The position numbers were made by a program, and so were the translations under genes. A stretch of DNA of 64,000 bases from Melastoma dodecandrum (lineage: Eukaryota > Streptophyta > Magnoliopsida > Myrtales > Melastomataceae): the NCBI GenBank assembly GCA_029817715.1, contig JARUPY010000580.1, positions 57,061-121,060 of the forward strand. Reading direction: 5' to 3'. Positions 33,211 through 45,607 of the stretch are shown here, one piece after another (positions within the stretch are counted from its first letter, which is position 1; every line of letters begins with the position of its first letter). A model generated the notes under the pieces. The model was not told the DNA's origin. It searched no databases and was given only the letters and a program-made list of their open reading frames with translations.

Positions 33211-33400
33211 ATACCCTTGTCTGGTTCTAAATGAGTTTGGAGAAGGATCGAGCGTCCATGCTCCAAGAAGGATTCAATAACGTATGGCGAAGGTGTTCGA
33301 AATCCGGGTGGCATGTTGTAGTGAGTCGCTGGGAGAAAGGATGGACATCCGCGTGGCCGCAGCGAAACTAAGATCCCCCAAATCTCTCGTGGGCTGAAGA
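33211..33400 (+). pseudogene. LRR receptor-kinase pseudogene, C-terminal part
   Basis: Downstream of the TRIM, one frame reads VFEIRVACCSESLGERMDIR followed by VAAAKLR, matching the end of the kinase C-lobe in this receptor family (VLxIGVACSxExPxERMDI). With 31795-32403 it forms one decayed gene; the intervening αF-αH part is short and frameshifted. Confidence 0.7.
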
Positions 33401-33726
33401 TTCGAATCCCGAATACTGCTCAGATGGTTGCTGTTGAGATTCGAACTTGAAATATAAAAAAATGATTCATATACATTCTTGACACATGGAAATTTCGGCC
33501 TTTCTCGAAAAGAGGATGCCACACTCGAGAAAGATTTTTGACTAGTATCTCGAGAAACAATCTTTGATTGAAGGTTCTCGAGAAAGCGTCTTGAGAAAGA
33601 ATCTTTGATTGAAAAGCCTCTCGAGAAAATCTATATATTACGAGAGAATATATAGATTTTATATAAAAACCCGCAATCACTCTCAAGAAGATCTCATGAG
33701 CGGATCTTTGAATAAATAGATTTGAT
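33401..33726. repeat. CTCGAGAAA-repeat region with TATA motif
   Basis: Between about 33505 and 33650 the word CTCGAGAAA or close variants recurs at least six times, partly within a repeated unit containing AATCTTTGATTGAA. It is followed by TTTATATAAAAACCC at 33659-33673, a strong TATA-like sequence. It resembles the U3 enhancer/TATA part of an LTR, but no LTR boundary or duplication was found. Confidence 0.45.
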
Positions 33727-33966
33727 ATGCCAGATGAAGTCGACGATCTGAAGAGCCTAGCGATATTAGACGTGCACGGGAACATACTGTCTGGACAAGT
33801 CCCCGACACTCTCGGTGGATGCACCAGCTTGGGGTTATTGCACATTGGGAATAATCTGTTTGAAGGCAACACTGCCGCCTTTCTATCTCCTTTGAAAGGA
33901 CTTCAATATCTAGACTTATCACAGAATAACTTCTCCGGCTCGATCTGTGAGTTCGGACATAAATAA
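33727..33966 (+). pseudogene. LRR fragment of a receptor kinase
   Basis: A 79-codon open piece with about three leucine-rich repeats (LKSLAILDVHGNILSGQVPD, LGLLHIGNNLFEG, LKGLQYLDLSQNNFSGSI). It matches the ectodomain of Xa21/EFR-type receptors but lies downstream of the kinase relic on the same strand, so it comes from another copy or a rearrangement. Confidence 0.75.
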
Positions 33967-34785
33967 CTCAGTATACGACGTTTCCTCTCATCACGAAATG
34001 CTCTATTGAAGATCCTACGAGTTTTCCGACATATTCAAGGGTTTATCCATAGAAGCGAGACAAACATGATGGAGAAGATCCTTGCTGCAAACCAAAGGCT
34101 CTATCATACAGTGGAAGCGCAGCTGCAGCAGAACGAGGAGATCATGGTCCTCAATGGATGCCGGGTGGGATCTCTCAAGATGCCATCGAGTTGAAGATCT
34201 AAAGCCAGGTCGGAAGTGAGGATGGAGCCATGGTGTTTCCCCATGTTTCCCTGCAGCTTTTTGAGTTCAGTGGCACTGGGAAGCGACAAAGGCTGGCTCA
34301 ACTAAACACCACCTGGATAACATTCGGGTAACGGCACCAAGCTCAGGTCCCTTATCCTTCCAGACCAACTTTTCAAAAGGGAGAAGGGAAACGAGGGGAA
34401 AAGAGCGACCATCTTCATAAGGTGATGGATATAGGCTTCCAAGCAATCTAAGGTGATGGACATAGGTCCTGGGTAAAATACTGAAGGAAAAGCAGAAACT
34501 TCATGGCTCGTTTATTTTCAAGAAGCGGTTGCATTTGAATCGGAAGATGATCCGAGCATCGTTATTTATAACAGAGTTATGAGAGATAAAAGGCTCTAAC
34601 AGAAGATATCACAATAGAGATCTCGGGGATTTCAACACTTGTCCCTGGGATCTCAACCGATACACTTCGGGTATATCGACGGTCAAGGATTTGTTGCTCA
34701 CGTTACCAGGTTGAAGGGGAATGATTACTTGGTCTTTTTCAAGGCGAGACAGATCACTCAAGTCTGCCTTAAGGGGGGGCTTATA
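33967..34785. other. Unassigned repeat-like sequence
   Basis: No gene recognised. The frame at 34006-34194 (including AANQRLYHTVEAQLQQNEEI) is helix-rich and could be a gag remnant, given the LTR that follows at 34786, but there is no diagnostic motif. Confidence 0.35.
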
Positions 34786-35547
34786 TGTTTAGCAATAGAA
34801 ATTATGGACCACATATCTCGGCTTCATCAGTGGATCAACGGTTCAGAACACAAGCCCAAGTAACGTAAATTCAGTAAGGAGGTGACCACGGAAACACACT
34901 AGACGAAGACTTGCTGAGCGAAGTAGTCACCAAGCGACAGGGTTAACTAGCGACATGGTATCAGGCGAAAGGTTTACCAGGCGACAAGGATCAATATTGC
35001 GAACGAGCAACAATTAGCTGGGTGAACAAGGTAACTCTACGGCAAAGGCCAATGGGCAATACGGTCGATCAGTAGCTGTTAAGGAAGGTTCCGAACGATC
35101 CCAGGATTCGGAAGGAGATTGTTGTCAAGATTGCTCGAATTGAAAGAAGATATTCCATGAAGGCTGGCATCAAAGGAAACGTAACATATGTGCAATATTT
35201 CATTACCGTATATACGTATGTCTAGCTTAGTATAAATAGTTGTTCTTAGGTATTGTACACAGACACCTCTCCACAGACGGACATATTGTCAATTTATCTT
35301 TTCAAGCATTCCACCGTTCAAGCTTTTTTGTGCTCCTGCATTCCCACTTCCCTTCGAAGGCATCGTCGAAGCCATCCGTAAGTGTTTCCGCTTAAGAATA
35401 TTCGTCCGCTGTCTTGCTTCTCTCTTTCTTTTCATTACAGACGGCGGCCACACATTCAACGAACCTCCGGGCACCAGTTGCTCGTTGTGCCAGATATTTC
35501 CTACTTGTTTGGATCCGGCTTGTCCGCGGTCACTTCCGGAGTGAACA
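34786..35547. mobile_element. LTR of the same family as the 19.7-kb solo LTR
   Basis: 762 bp starting TGTTTA and ending GAGTGAACA, homologous along both ends to 19717-20190. It has a TATA box (TATAAATAG at about 35231). The flanks ttata and gatgg do not match, so it may be one LTR of a truncated element rather than a solo LTR. Confidence 0.6.
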
Positions 35548-37665
35548 GATGGATCTTCATCTATGATAGTAATGCAAAACACATCAACAATGGGGTGGGG
35601 GGGAGGGGGGGTTAGTAGTCCCCTACTCCCGCCATCAATTCTTGGTGCTGTAATATCATATTATCATTTGCACCTTGCCATCACTCGTGAGTAGGTCAGT
35701 TTTAGGGCAAACTGAACCAACTAACTTAATCGCGTGTTTGGTTTGAATCACAACATTATCTCTGTATATCTTTACGACGCTAGTTTAGAAACTTGGTTTG
35801 GTGTGAAGGTAAACCCGGGAATCCTTAAAAGGGACTGTCTTAAAATGGGTAAATATTTTTATTTATTTATGAAATTTCAATAGTCTAAAAAAACTTAAAA
35901 TTTTGTTAAATTTAACTTCTTTAATGTCAAACGTGGAAGACTTCTTTCGCCGAATTTAAATTCTGGAAAAGAAAACAAACCAACAAAAAAACTACTTTAT
36001 CACACTAGCGGAAAGTTGTCTAGAATTGCAAGGCCATAGTACAAAACCCTCCTCCATAAATGTCCAAATCAATGAAACCCCAAAAGAAAATTTTGAGTAG
36101 AATTGCAGCAAACCCACATGCTAAATGAATTTCAACCTCTCTTGCCATGCTGTCCACTTCTTATGATCAACACCCTTGTTCGAACATTAGTAGTCGTGCT
36201 TGAAATATCTGTCAAAACCCTAATCTTAGTGACCGGACTTACCCGATCGTGGTGTGTTGCGGGGTCTTACAACAGCTATAAGGGGATGTACTGAGTTGGG
36301 TATGAATAAAGCAAAGTCTATGAATAAATGCCAGAACTTTTTAAGTAGTATAAAAAAGAGCCACCCTACCCATCTATTTTTTGTGTAACATGATGTTCAA
36401 TTTTGTCATATAGGAAAACACTACTAGATATTTCACACCAAGTCTTCCCATTAATATTGGGGGCTAGCAGGCTATTGTTATGATCTTCCTTTGTCAATCT
36501 GTCATCCCCCATCTTCATATGGACCCATACATATGTTGGATATTTAATGACAGGGGAGATGAGATAAAGAGGGGCGGAAATGGGTACTCCCATTTCCGAG
36601 TAAAATCTGATCCACCATGTGCCAACTTGCTCATTCTTCCTTCTCCCCCTTGCAAAGGAAGGAAAGGATGATAGCAATACAACTTCCCGCCCGCCGTGAA
36701 TCCCCCATTGCTTCTTGCCCGCGGACTATGTGTGACTCTGAAAGACACTCGGGTTAACCGAGAAGAACATATTTTAACATTGAACGATGATCTCTCCGTT
36801 AGGAAATGAAACCATGGTGTTGTAGTGAAATATACTTTGGTGATCACGTAGAAGTAGAAGGGCATTGAATTGGGTTGGGTTGGAATTTTCTTCTTTCTAC
36901 GAGATTGTTATGGGTGGGAGGGTTTCTTCATTAAATTTTGGAGAGAATGCAGTGAATGTGTCTGGCGCTCCTTAATTGATTTCTGTCTGGTCATCCCATG
37001 TGAACCCTCCTCCCCTCCCCTTCCCTCCCACCGATCCGCATTTACATCAAACCAAAAATTTTGACCATATGCGACCTCTACCTCTCTCTCTCTCTCTCTC
37101 TTTGCGGAGAAAAAGGTAAAATACGAGTGACTTCTGAAAAATACAACTCTTGTTTTGAATGTTGGCATTAATTAATTGCTTCCTCCTTAGATTAATAATG
37201 GAGCTCGTTCTCCTTTTCGCAGGATAATTTAATGCTATTATTGACAACTCGAATCATAGACAAGGTTGTCCTAAACATTACATCGCATTAGTCGGTTCCA
37301 CTTGAGAAACTTCAATTTTTAGTAAGGTAATAATCCTGAATTTATGTCTAAGAAACCCTAAATTTTAACTTAAAAATTTACTCTGTTTCTTCAATGTCAA
37401 ATCGTATTATCGGAAGCTTTCGGGTTTGGCAAGCGATATATTTTTTATTTTAAAATAAAATAAAAAACTCAGTAAAAATGAGTCAGTCTCCTTTCCCTTG
37501 AATGAAAAATCAATTTCAAATGTTCCCTAAACATGAGTCACCTATATGGAAAAATTCAAATGGCATTATGGTATTGACAACATTCAATCCATCCGTGGGA
37601 CCAAAAGTCGCTCTTGGTGTAATTCTTTTGAAATTTCACTAGTACGTGTGGAGCAGTTGGTGTTG
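35548..37665. other. Spacer upstream of SDR-D
   Basis: About 2.1 kb without a supported gene. Features seen: a G-rich stretch at 35590-35612, and a CT microsatellite at about 37080-37103. The minus-strand frames at 36366-36865 have no motif. Confidence 0.4.
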
Positions 37666-37674
37666 TATAAAAAG
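37666..37674 (+). promoter_or_regulatory. TATA box of SDR-D
   Basis: TATAAAAAG lies about 130 bp before the start codon at 37796, a normal distance for a leader of roughly 100 bases. Confidence 0.55.
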
Positions 37675-37795
37675 CCCCCCCGAGTCATTGGACAACCGAT
37701 CACGAATATCATTTAATTTTCCCCAGTAAGAACGAAAACTGTTCGGTCCTTTCAGCGGAAGATCCAGAGACAAGGGGGGGAGTAAGAGGAGACCG

Positions 37796-38751
37796 ATGAA
37801 TGGCTCAGCCCCTGCAAAAAGGTTAAATTAAATAATGCCATGATCGATCGCCCAATCGGCTTCCTCCCCCTCTCCCTATGATGTTTCGAGAAACTTATGG
37901 CCTTTCTCGGGTGTTGTTTTCTTATTAGGCTCCATGGGAAGGTCGCTCTTATTACCGGCGGGGCGAGCGGAATCGGCGAGCATACGGCTAGGTTGTTTGT
38001 CCACCACGGCGCGAAGGTCGTCCTAGCGGACATCCAGGATGACCCGGGTCTCAAACTCTGCGACGAGCTCAATGGTTCCGGTAAGACTGAGGGAGCGACT
38101 TACGTGCATTGCAATGTGACGGTTGGTGCCGACATGAGGGACGCGGTTGACCTCGCCGTGTCCAAGTACGGGAAGTTGGACATCTTGTTCAACAGTGCTG
38201 GGATCTCTGGGAACCTGGAGACGGGGATACTCGATTGCGAGGACAAGAACTTCAAGAAGGTTCTCGAGGTCAATGTCCTCGGGTCGTTCCTTGCGGCGAA
38301 GCACGCGGCTAGGGTCATGATCCCGGAGAAGAGTGGGGCGATAGTGTTCATGTCCAGCGCAGCGTCGGTGTGCAGCGGTATTGCACCGCACCCTTACACT
38401 ACGTCAAAGCACGCGGTCGTTGGGCTGATGAAGAACCTTTGTGTGGAGCTAGGGCAGCATGGGATACGGGTGAACTGCATCTCGCCATGTGGGCTGGCTA
38501 CTCCGATGCTTAGCGCAGCTCTGGGGATGGAGGAGGGCCTGGTGGAGGATTTGTTATGCACGGCAGCCGTCCTGAAAGGGGTGGTGCCGGGGACTGGGGA
38601 CGTGGCAGAGGCCGCCCTGTACCTAAGCAGCGACGAGGGGAGACTCGTGAGCGGGCTGAACCTTGTCTTGGATGGAGGGTACAGCACAACCAACCAGTCC
38701 TTCCAGATGGTGCTTGGGAGCTTCCTCTCAAAATCGAAATCAATCAACTAA
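37796..38751 (+). CDS. SDR-D: short-chain dehydrogenase/reductase, SDR110C type
   Basis: Two exons, 37796-37821 (MNGSAPAK) and 37929-38751, separated by a 107-bp GT-AG intron; 282 residues. The intron sits in the same codon as in SDR-C. Motifs: TGGASGIG (18-25), Asp43 for NAD, catalytic Asn124, Ser152, Tyr165 and Lys169 (PYTTSK), and SGLNLVLDGGYSTTNQSF near the C-terminus. The usual NNAG is NSAG at 97-100. It is clearly more diverged from A, B and C than they are from each other and lies 16 kb away in opposite orientation to C. Likely a cytosolic NAD-dependent alcohol dehydrogenase of secondary metabolism or hormone synthesis; the substrate is unknown. An ATG at 37897 inside the intron gives a longer ORF but is not the start. 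Confidence 0.92.
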
Positions 38752-41700
38752 AGGAGTCTCGTCCGCCCTCCCTCCATGCGATCCACATAAAGTTCGAATG
38801 GATTTTGATTATGCAAAGCTCTATGGAATGCATCAAGTTTACTCGTTATCAATATCGACAGGACCGAGCAACTGCAGTCTAAGGTAGTTGAGTCAATCGT
38901 CTGCATTGTTTCTGTGAGTTGCTACCCAGATTAGCAGAGAGAGTTAAAGTTCTGAAAGCGTCTGTTTTTGTCTGTTGGACATGAACTCCACATGCTTAGA
39001 AATAACATCTAAATCACACGACGCGTAATGTGTTCAGCAGATCCATCGTGATATGAAAAGATCATGCGTCGTGGCTGCACGAAGTGGGAACCAAAGTTTA
39101 TCCAAAACTCGAAAATAGCATGGACAAAACACCTCAGACGAGCGCGAACTCTTAGGATCATCACTGGACCCCCCTGATCCTTCATGTTCTGGGGGCATAC
39201 TCCTGTACATGCACGTGAATAATTCACCTTCTGGAGTCCGAAGTTATCCAAACAGTCTGCCCGCCTCATAGGACATACCCGGGGCATCTCATTCCTTGGA
39301 CGAAGATTGAAACTAGAGTTGAAATCGCTTGGCAACAGCAACCCAGGCATAGTTGAGAGAAAATGGGAAACAATAAATCCTGTTTCTTATTGGGCCTCGA
39401 ACGATAGGGCCTATTGGGCTTGGGCCCATATTGAACCCAAACCACTCTGTTGATATGATCGGCGGTAAGAAAATATAATGAAATTGTAGCGTGTATAATG
39501 ACGTAAGACGGGTGAATTAACAATATTTTCAATGAAATTTAGGGAGGTAAGTTCCGAAATAAGGTTAGTAGAAAAATATTTCGTGAGATAGGGTAAAAAT
39601 TTTTAAAATTCGTCAAATAATAACGTTAAATTGGTGTTAGGGTCATGTTACTTAATAAACTCAATGTAAACGTTATTTTAGAATAATTCTCCGAATTTGG
39701 GTAGGTATAACCCAAGGGTGGAACTCTGATTAGCAAATAAGAGAAAAGCATGGTACATAAATACTAGCAATGTTCACCATTAAGCCGTACAAAAAAACCT
39801 CCACAATATGAGATATCATTATTAATTCATTTAAAATGCCTAATTAGCAAATACTTCCTTTTTTTCGATTTATTCTAATATTTTGAAAAAATCTCTATAC
39901 ATTCTAAAGTTGGATCGTTAAATTAATTATAACCTTATTCAGCTTTCCTCGAGGCTTACGTGACGTTGTTCTACTTAAAATCAAAGGGAACGAAACCCCA
40001 TGAACAAAACTCATCTCCAAATTAAAGGGTGAAACCCACGAACAAAACCCACTCCAGCAGCTCCCAGACTTCGACCGGCCGCTCCCTACCATAGCCTCGA
40101 TGTTGTCCTCCAGCAGCTCCCGATGTCGTTCTCCAACAGCTCCCCCGATGTCGTCAGCCACGGCCATACAAAGCCTAAGTGGTAAAACCAAAACTTAATG
40201 TCTTGGGAAAATAATCCATGTTTGGAAAGTTCTATTTGATGGTGCTCTAACTTTTTTGTTTAGGTTCTCTCTCCTTTTGATGCTTTTTGCAATGGCGAGA
40301 AACATCACTGGGTTAATCAAATCATCGCCAGGAAGGTACAAATATCTCAGTCTCTCATTTTCTATTCTACGACCCAAGTGGAATTGGGAACTCCCAATCA
40401 TGCTCAAAGTAGCTTCAATATAGAGACATCCGGCACGTAAAATCCTCTATTGTTGGACTTAGCATGAAAATTTCTGTTAATGTACTTCGACGATAGTCCG
40501 TGTGTTTGTATGGTCGTTGCAAACTGGTTGTATGATTGTTGATTGTTGGTTGTATGGTAGTGCAGACTGGTTGTATTTGCAGATGGTAATTAGAAATGCC
40601 GTTGAAATTTTAGACGGTGTCTTTCATAACCCAAATCCTTACATTTGTTCAAACTCCAACTTTAGTGACTACAAAAACACCGTTCATGAAACACCAAATA
40701 CAAACTTCGACAATTTTCGTAGTTGAAATACCACTACAATCAACTTCACATAAGCACTTCACTATGAGTTCATTTTTCATATAACACGAGCTATCCATGT
40801 TGTTGTTACTTCACGAGTGTTGATATACGAGAGACGAGAGAATGAAGGAGTCGCTTGAGAGTTGTGAGCGTTATTGGATTTGTCTTTGATTTATGCATAT
40901 ATATTGTTACGTAGAAGGTTGAATTAATGATTATAATGAGGTATGCTTTATAATATGTACGCATATAACTGTTTTCCAAGAAATATATGTTGGGGGTAGT
41001 AGCGTCTCATCGTTTTCGTGTGTGCATGGGAAGGATGTACTCAGCGATTCATCGCTAACCCCAGTTGGGGAAATTATTTTTTAGTGTGACGCAGGATAAA
41101 ATGGAAAAAGAAGACACGTGGCACGAATTTGAGTAGCAAGACAGTAGACATTGCCACGGTGAAGGTAAAGTTTTGTCGCTTCCGCAGTTTGACCTTCAAA
41201 TGACGGAGAACTACTCTGATGAAGTTTGGAAAATTTTGTAGGACGTTTCAGAAGGTTAGTTGGATAGCATTATATCACATGTTGGTGATCCGTTATCCCA
41301 TTAATCCGCTCATATTGGAATACTATTCGGTAGTCTTCTATGTGGTATCATTTTTATCTCTCAAGGATTTTCTTTTTTCTTGTCTAACTGCCTATGGAAT
41401 TTCCCAACTGTAGAGACGTCTTAACGCAGCTACAGGATAGATCGGTTATTACTGTGGGCAAACACCTGTCGAGCATTGTCCACCCTAGTTGTGGATATGT
41501 GATTCACCCGATGAAGCCATTAATTCGATGTTCGTATCAGGCTAAATTAGTCAGGAGCTTGACTTTTTATTTTTCCATATATTTCTTCGACGATACTGTT
41601 GCACGTATTGGGGAGCTAATTCGAGCAGTTCTGTGTGACTAGAGTCGGTTGCTACACTACTCCAATATGACCTGCAGATCTTCCCATTGTCTCGCCCTAG

Positions 41701-41876
41701 AGTGGGAGTAACGTTTGCATCCAGTTATAGTTGTGACTTACCATGCACTCCGTTTCCATAAATTTCCTTTTAACCGGAGTTTATTTCAGTTATTCTCCCT
41801 CAGCATTATTCTATAGAAAATGACACGAGGATCAATATAGTTAATTGGGTTTAGTCACGACCTTGCTTTGCTGCAG
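38752..41876. other. Gene-poor spacer
   Basis: About 3.1 kb with no supported gene. Short open frames (39009-39350, 39904-40191, 40502-40726, 41219-41642) lack homology. The stretch 41100-41870 contains several splice-site-like strings and may be intron or decayed sequence of whatever gene contributed the exon at 41877. Confidence 0.4.
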
Positions 41877-42041
41877 ATTATTCTGTCACAGGAGAGGAAT
41901 CTTCAGAAGCTCAAGGAGCTCGTTAGGACACTTCGTCAACAGTTCCGGATCTGCAGGGGAAATGACACGAATGCCACCACCAGGATGCCGTTTGACAAGA
42001 TTTTAACAGAAATGCACCGAATGGCGTCTTTGGAGGATTAA
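41877..42041 (+). pseudogene. Orphan terminal exon, coiled-coil-like
   Basis: A 55-codon stretch opens directly after a strong acceptor (TTTGCTGCAG) and ends at TAA 42039-42041. It encodes a charged helical segment (SQERNLQKLKELVRTLRQQF) and ends EMHRMASLED. It looks like a genuine last exon, but I do not recognise the protein and no convincing upstream exons were found. It could be a fragment of a duplicated gene. Confidence 0.35.
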
Positions 42042-44364
42042 CCCCCTAATTGTTCGTGGCACAGGGTCTAATGCATGTAAGTTCATTGTTCTACTTCTCG
42101 ATGGCTCCCCTGTTTGTTTTAAATGGTGACGTTCTTTTACAATCATCTGACCATATAGGGTATCTACCCTATGTTGCGGACAAAGGACCTGATAAAATTG
42201 AAGAACATCGACGTGCTATGTTTGTAGAGGTACTTCCTCTGTTCTCTCTAAATCTGTTGAGATTCTTCGATTTCCAAAGGACATCCTGCTCAAATTGAGA
42301 GCGCCTTCACTCTGCATGTCAGACAACTTTTGTTTCCTATGGCATATTCTTTGCCATACAATAAGACTCATGACATCCTGTAGAATTACCATCCCCGATG
42401 TCGAAGAAAAAGATGGCTTGGTTAGGTTGGCAACTACTAACGTGATCTGCATCTTTTCCGGGTAGATTGATCGCCACCTGCCAGACATTAAACCTCGAAT
42501 GGTATTCTTCATATACATAATGACGCAATTATGTCGGTAGTTATCTGTCATTCGGTCAGATCACGGCATATGCCTGTCTTCACTGCCCTTAATAAAACTT
42601 CCATCAACATCAAATCCACTTTCTAGGAAAAATCCCTCCTACCCATCCATCGGGAGCTTTGGAACGCCCACGATCTTTCTTCTGCCTTTCTGTCCGATAG
42701 TGTCAGGGCTGCATTTCGGTCATGTTAAAAATCTCGGGCCAGCTCACTCCCAAGCTCAGCATATAAGCTTAGTGTGGTTCATTCTAAAACCAATTGTTGG
42801 AGATATATATATATATGTGCTAATTTGCCGTACATGTAGGATGTACGGGGCGTGGTGAATTCGATTGCCGATGATCTATCGGGAGTGAGTCCTCATAATG
42901 GTTAAAAGCAGTGATCGTGTTTGGTTGGCATTGTGTTGTGGCTTTGGATCCTGTATGTATTGAACAACCTCTGTCTCCACATGATGTCTATCTCCCTATT
43001 AGATCAAAGGAAACCTCATACCCACTGCCAAGATCTTCTCCAGAACACAAATACTTGTTGGAATCGAAAGGTCCGGGGGACTGCTCGAGAAGATGCATTC
43101 TTCCGATCAAAGGATCGACATTTTCTTAACGAGGGTCCAGAACGTATCCGCGAGGTGTACCGCGAAACCTGTTTGGACATCAGATTTCCGCGAATTGCCC
43201 CCACCAAATTGCCTGATGTGGATTTGCTTTTTCTAATTACGTTTTGTTCGGGGCACTTAGGTCACCGGTTAAGATATTGTAAAAGTTTAATTATTAATGT
43301 CACAATTTTATAATTTTAATATAGTCTAAAATAAGAAAAAAAAATATTCACAAAACATATTAAATACAAAAAAAAAAAAACACAACTTACGAGAGAGAGA
43401 ATATTAAATACTTAATTACTAAATTTAAAGTATATTTATTAATTGGAGTGCCATTAGGACAGTCGACAAAATCCTTTCTAATTTTCCTTTGCTTGAAGTT
43501 ATGGTTTGGTGATGTCTCCCATAACTGGCATTGATCCCATCAATGGGCGCCTCACCTTCATTTTCCTGGTACTTTGATGATGCCGACGCATGTTATAAAT
43601 TCATTAGCACGCGGCGGCTGATTTCTGGCCGATTGTATCGACCATCGGGTCGTCGCGCGTCCAGAGTACGTTCCGCTGTCCAGATAAAACTGGCCGCGGC
43701 TCATTTGATTTGTTTCGTTTCTTTTCATTGAATTTGAGTATTGAGGTGGGGGGAGTGGTCACATTGCAATAAATAACTAAAACAAAATTTAAATCTTTAG
43801 GTTATTAAGATTGTTTGAAATGGCAACCACGTACCATTTATTAATTACCCTTTTTATATGTTGTAGATCCAAGACGCCTCATTAATAGGTTGAGGTTTTT
43901 AATATGATATTGTATTAATTGCTCCTCTGTTCTTATAGACGTGTCTTGGATCCTCCCCCTAATTTTAAATCAATGAGATGAATCTTGACTTTGGGTTGTC
44001 ATTTAATTTTGGACAAACTCTGGAATCAACAACATACAGTTAAAAAAAGCCTCCAAAGTGTTGGTTCCATCTCAATTCTTGCATTATTGTTGTTTGACAA
44101 GCCCTATTTAATGTAACAACTAAGTAACATCGGGTTTGGTGTAGTTAATCACCCGCTAATTGTAATTTATGCAAGTTGAAGTGAGAGGTCTGCCATCTTC
44201 CTTCTAGTTGGAGGATTAAGGTTGGTTTGTATTTAATTAACCCCCCCCAACCACTTATAGTTGTCTTGAAATTGTTGAATGTCGCGAGTAACACGCTGGT
44301 GTAGGTTTGTGTGGTAATCGTCGTAAAGAAAAGAAGGCCAGCCGGAGGAAAGAGAGCTAGAAGG
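42042..44364. other. Spacer with exon-like fragments
   Basis: A second exon-like piece at 42160-42229 (GYLPYVADKGPDKIEEHRRA) lies between TATAG and GTACTT splice-like sites. The frames at 42911-43313 have coding-like composition but no recognised motif. At 43865-43955 the ends ATCCAAGAC and GTCTTGGAT form a small inverted repeat. The rest is AT-rich. Confidence 0.35.
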
Positions 44365-44369
44365 CTACT

Positions 44370-45602
44370 TGTTGCGCGTCGTGAACGCAACAAAAATAAA
44401 TTCCTATTTTGACCTAACTAGAATAGTAAGGGAAAGCAATGGTCGATCCCACAGAGAATTGTGTTGACAAAAATACTCATAGCGTCGTTCGGCAATCGGT
44501 CGAGGTCAAGCAGAAAGAAAGTTAATTTTAATTAAAAGCAAGAAGTCAAAGGAAACAACTAAGGTTTATCAGTGTTAATAATATCTAGGACATCCAACTT
44601 CCCTTCACGTCCTATGCACCAAATCTCCTTCTTTCTAATGCTATCAAATTATTACAGTTGCTAACATAGGTTGTTAGACTCTCCCCGTAGTCCTTCCGAA
44701 TATTCGGAAACGTACCACCATGTATCGAATTCCCTACTCTATTCCTAGGCGAGGAACCAGTGATGACCCATTATATTTAAACCCTATATAGTTACCTAAG
44801 GTGTTCCGGTATATCAATATCATTCACACTAAAGTCTGGTTTCCCAACACATAGACTTATTAGGCTATCCAATTCTAGATCTAACCTAGACTACCCTCCC
44901 GAGTCTCCTTAGGTTATCGAATCAATGTTAAAGGGTGATCAGTCATTTAACACGCATTAAGAACATAATTGAATAAGCAATTAATAAAAATTCGAATCAC
45001 ATAAACAAAGAAGGTTCACGAATTACATAGGAACATGGGGTTCCATCATAGCCCTAGAAAAACGAATTAGATCATAGCTAAAGAAAATGAAAACAATAAA
45101 TCAAATCCAAATGTAATCGACATGAAGAAAACTAGGAAAAATAATGTTGGTGGAATCGTCTCTGTCGTCGGCTTTTGTCTTCAATAGCCTCCTTGGTCGA
45201 ATCGCCCCTCCCTCAAAAGGATTGAAAAAGTCTTTAAATATGTCATAGAAATAACCCTAAAAATCTAAGAAAATCTGGAAAAGAAACATTATCGACGTCC
45301 GTACGTGCAGCTGCACAGAAATCTAGTGCAACTGCACCAACTGTTCTGTCCCTTGGCTGACCCTTCGTTACAGCTGCACTGAACTCCGTTGCAGCTGCAC
45401 CGACCATCCGGATCCAACTTCTTCATGGCTCCTCCTTCCATGTTTAACTCTTCTTCATCTCATTTTAATCTACCAACATAAACAAAGTATACGGAAGTGG
45501 GAGAAATCAAAATACCTAACAATTAAACGACTAAAATGCTTAAAACTAACCAAAATCAGGTCTAAAACATGATCCATTAACTCTATTTTCATAGAGTTAT
45601 CA
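44370..45602. mobile_element. Solo LTR, 1.23 kb
   Basis: Starts TGTTGCGCGTCGTGAACG, ends AGAGTTATCA, and is flanked by a perfect 5-bp duplication ctact (44365-44369 and 45603-45607). It contains GGTCGATCCCACAGAGA, a motif typical of Tat/Ogre-lineage Ty3 LTRs. No internal retrotransposon sequence remains, so it arose by LTR-LTR recombination. Confidence 0.85.
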
Positions 45603-45607
45603 CTACT

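Noticed and set aside
32222..33230. Several short ORFs (e.g. 32721-32930, 32921-33172)
   Set aside because: All fall in the repeated LTRs of the TRIM and recur with each LTR copy.
33380..33420. Possible tRNA T-arm (GATTCGAATCCCG)
   Set aside because: No A-box, D-arm or acceptor stem pairs with it at the correct distance; the site is the tail of the receptor-kinase relic.
37897..37928. SDR-D start at MAFLGCC
   Set aside because: This stretch is the intron end (acceptor TTATTAG at 37922-37928); exon 1 at 37796-37821 fits the family and the phase.
43865..43955. Mini hairpin transposon with ATCCAAGAC ends
   Set aside because: Inverted ends of only about 10 bp with no convincing target duplication; could be chance.
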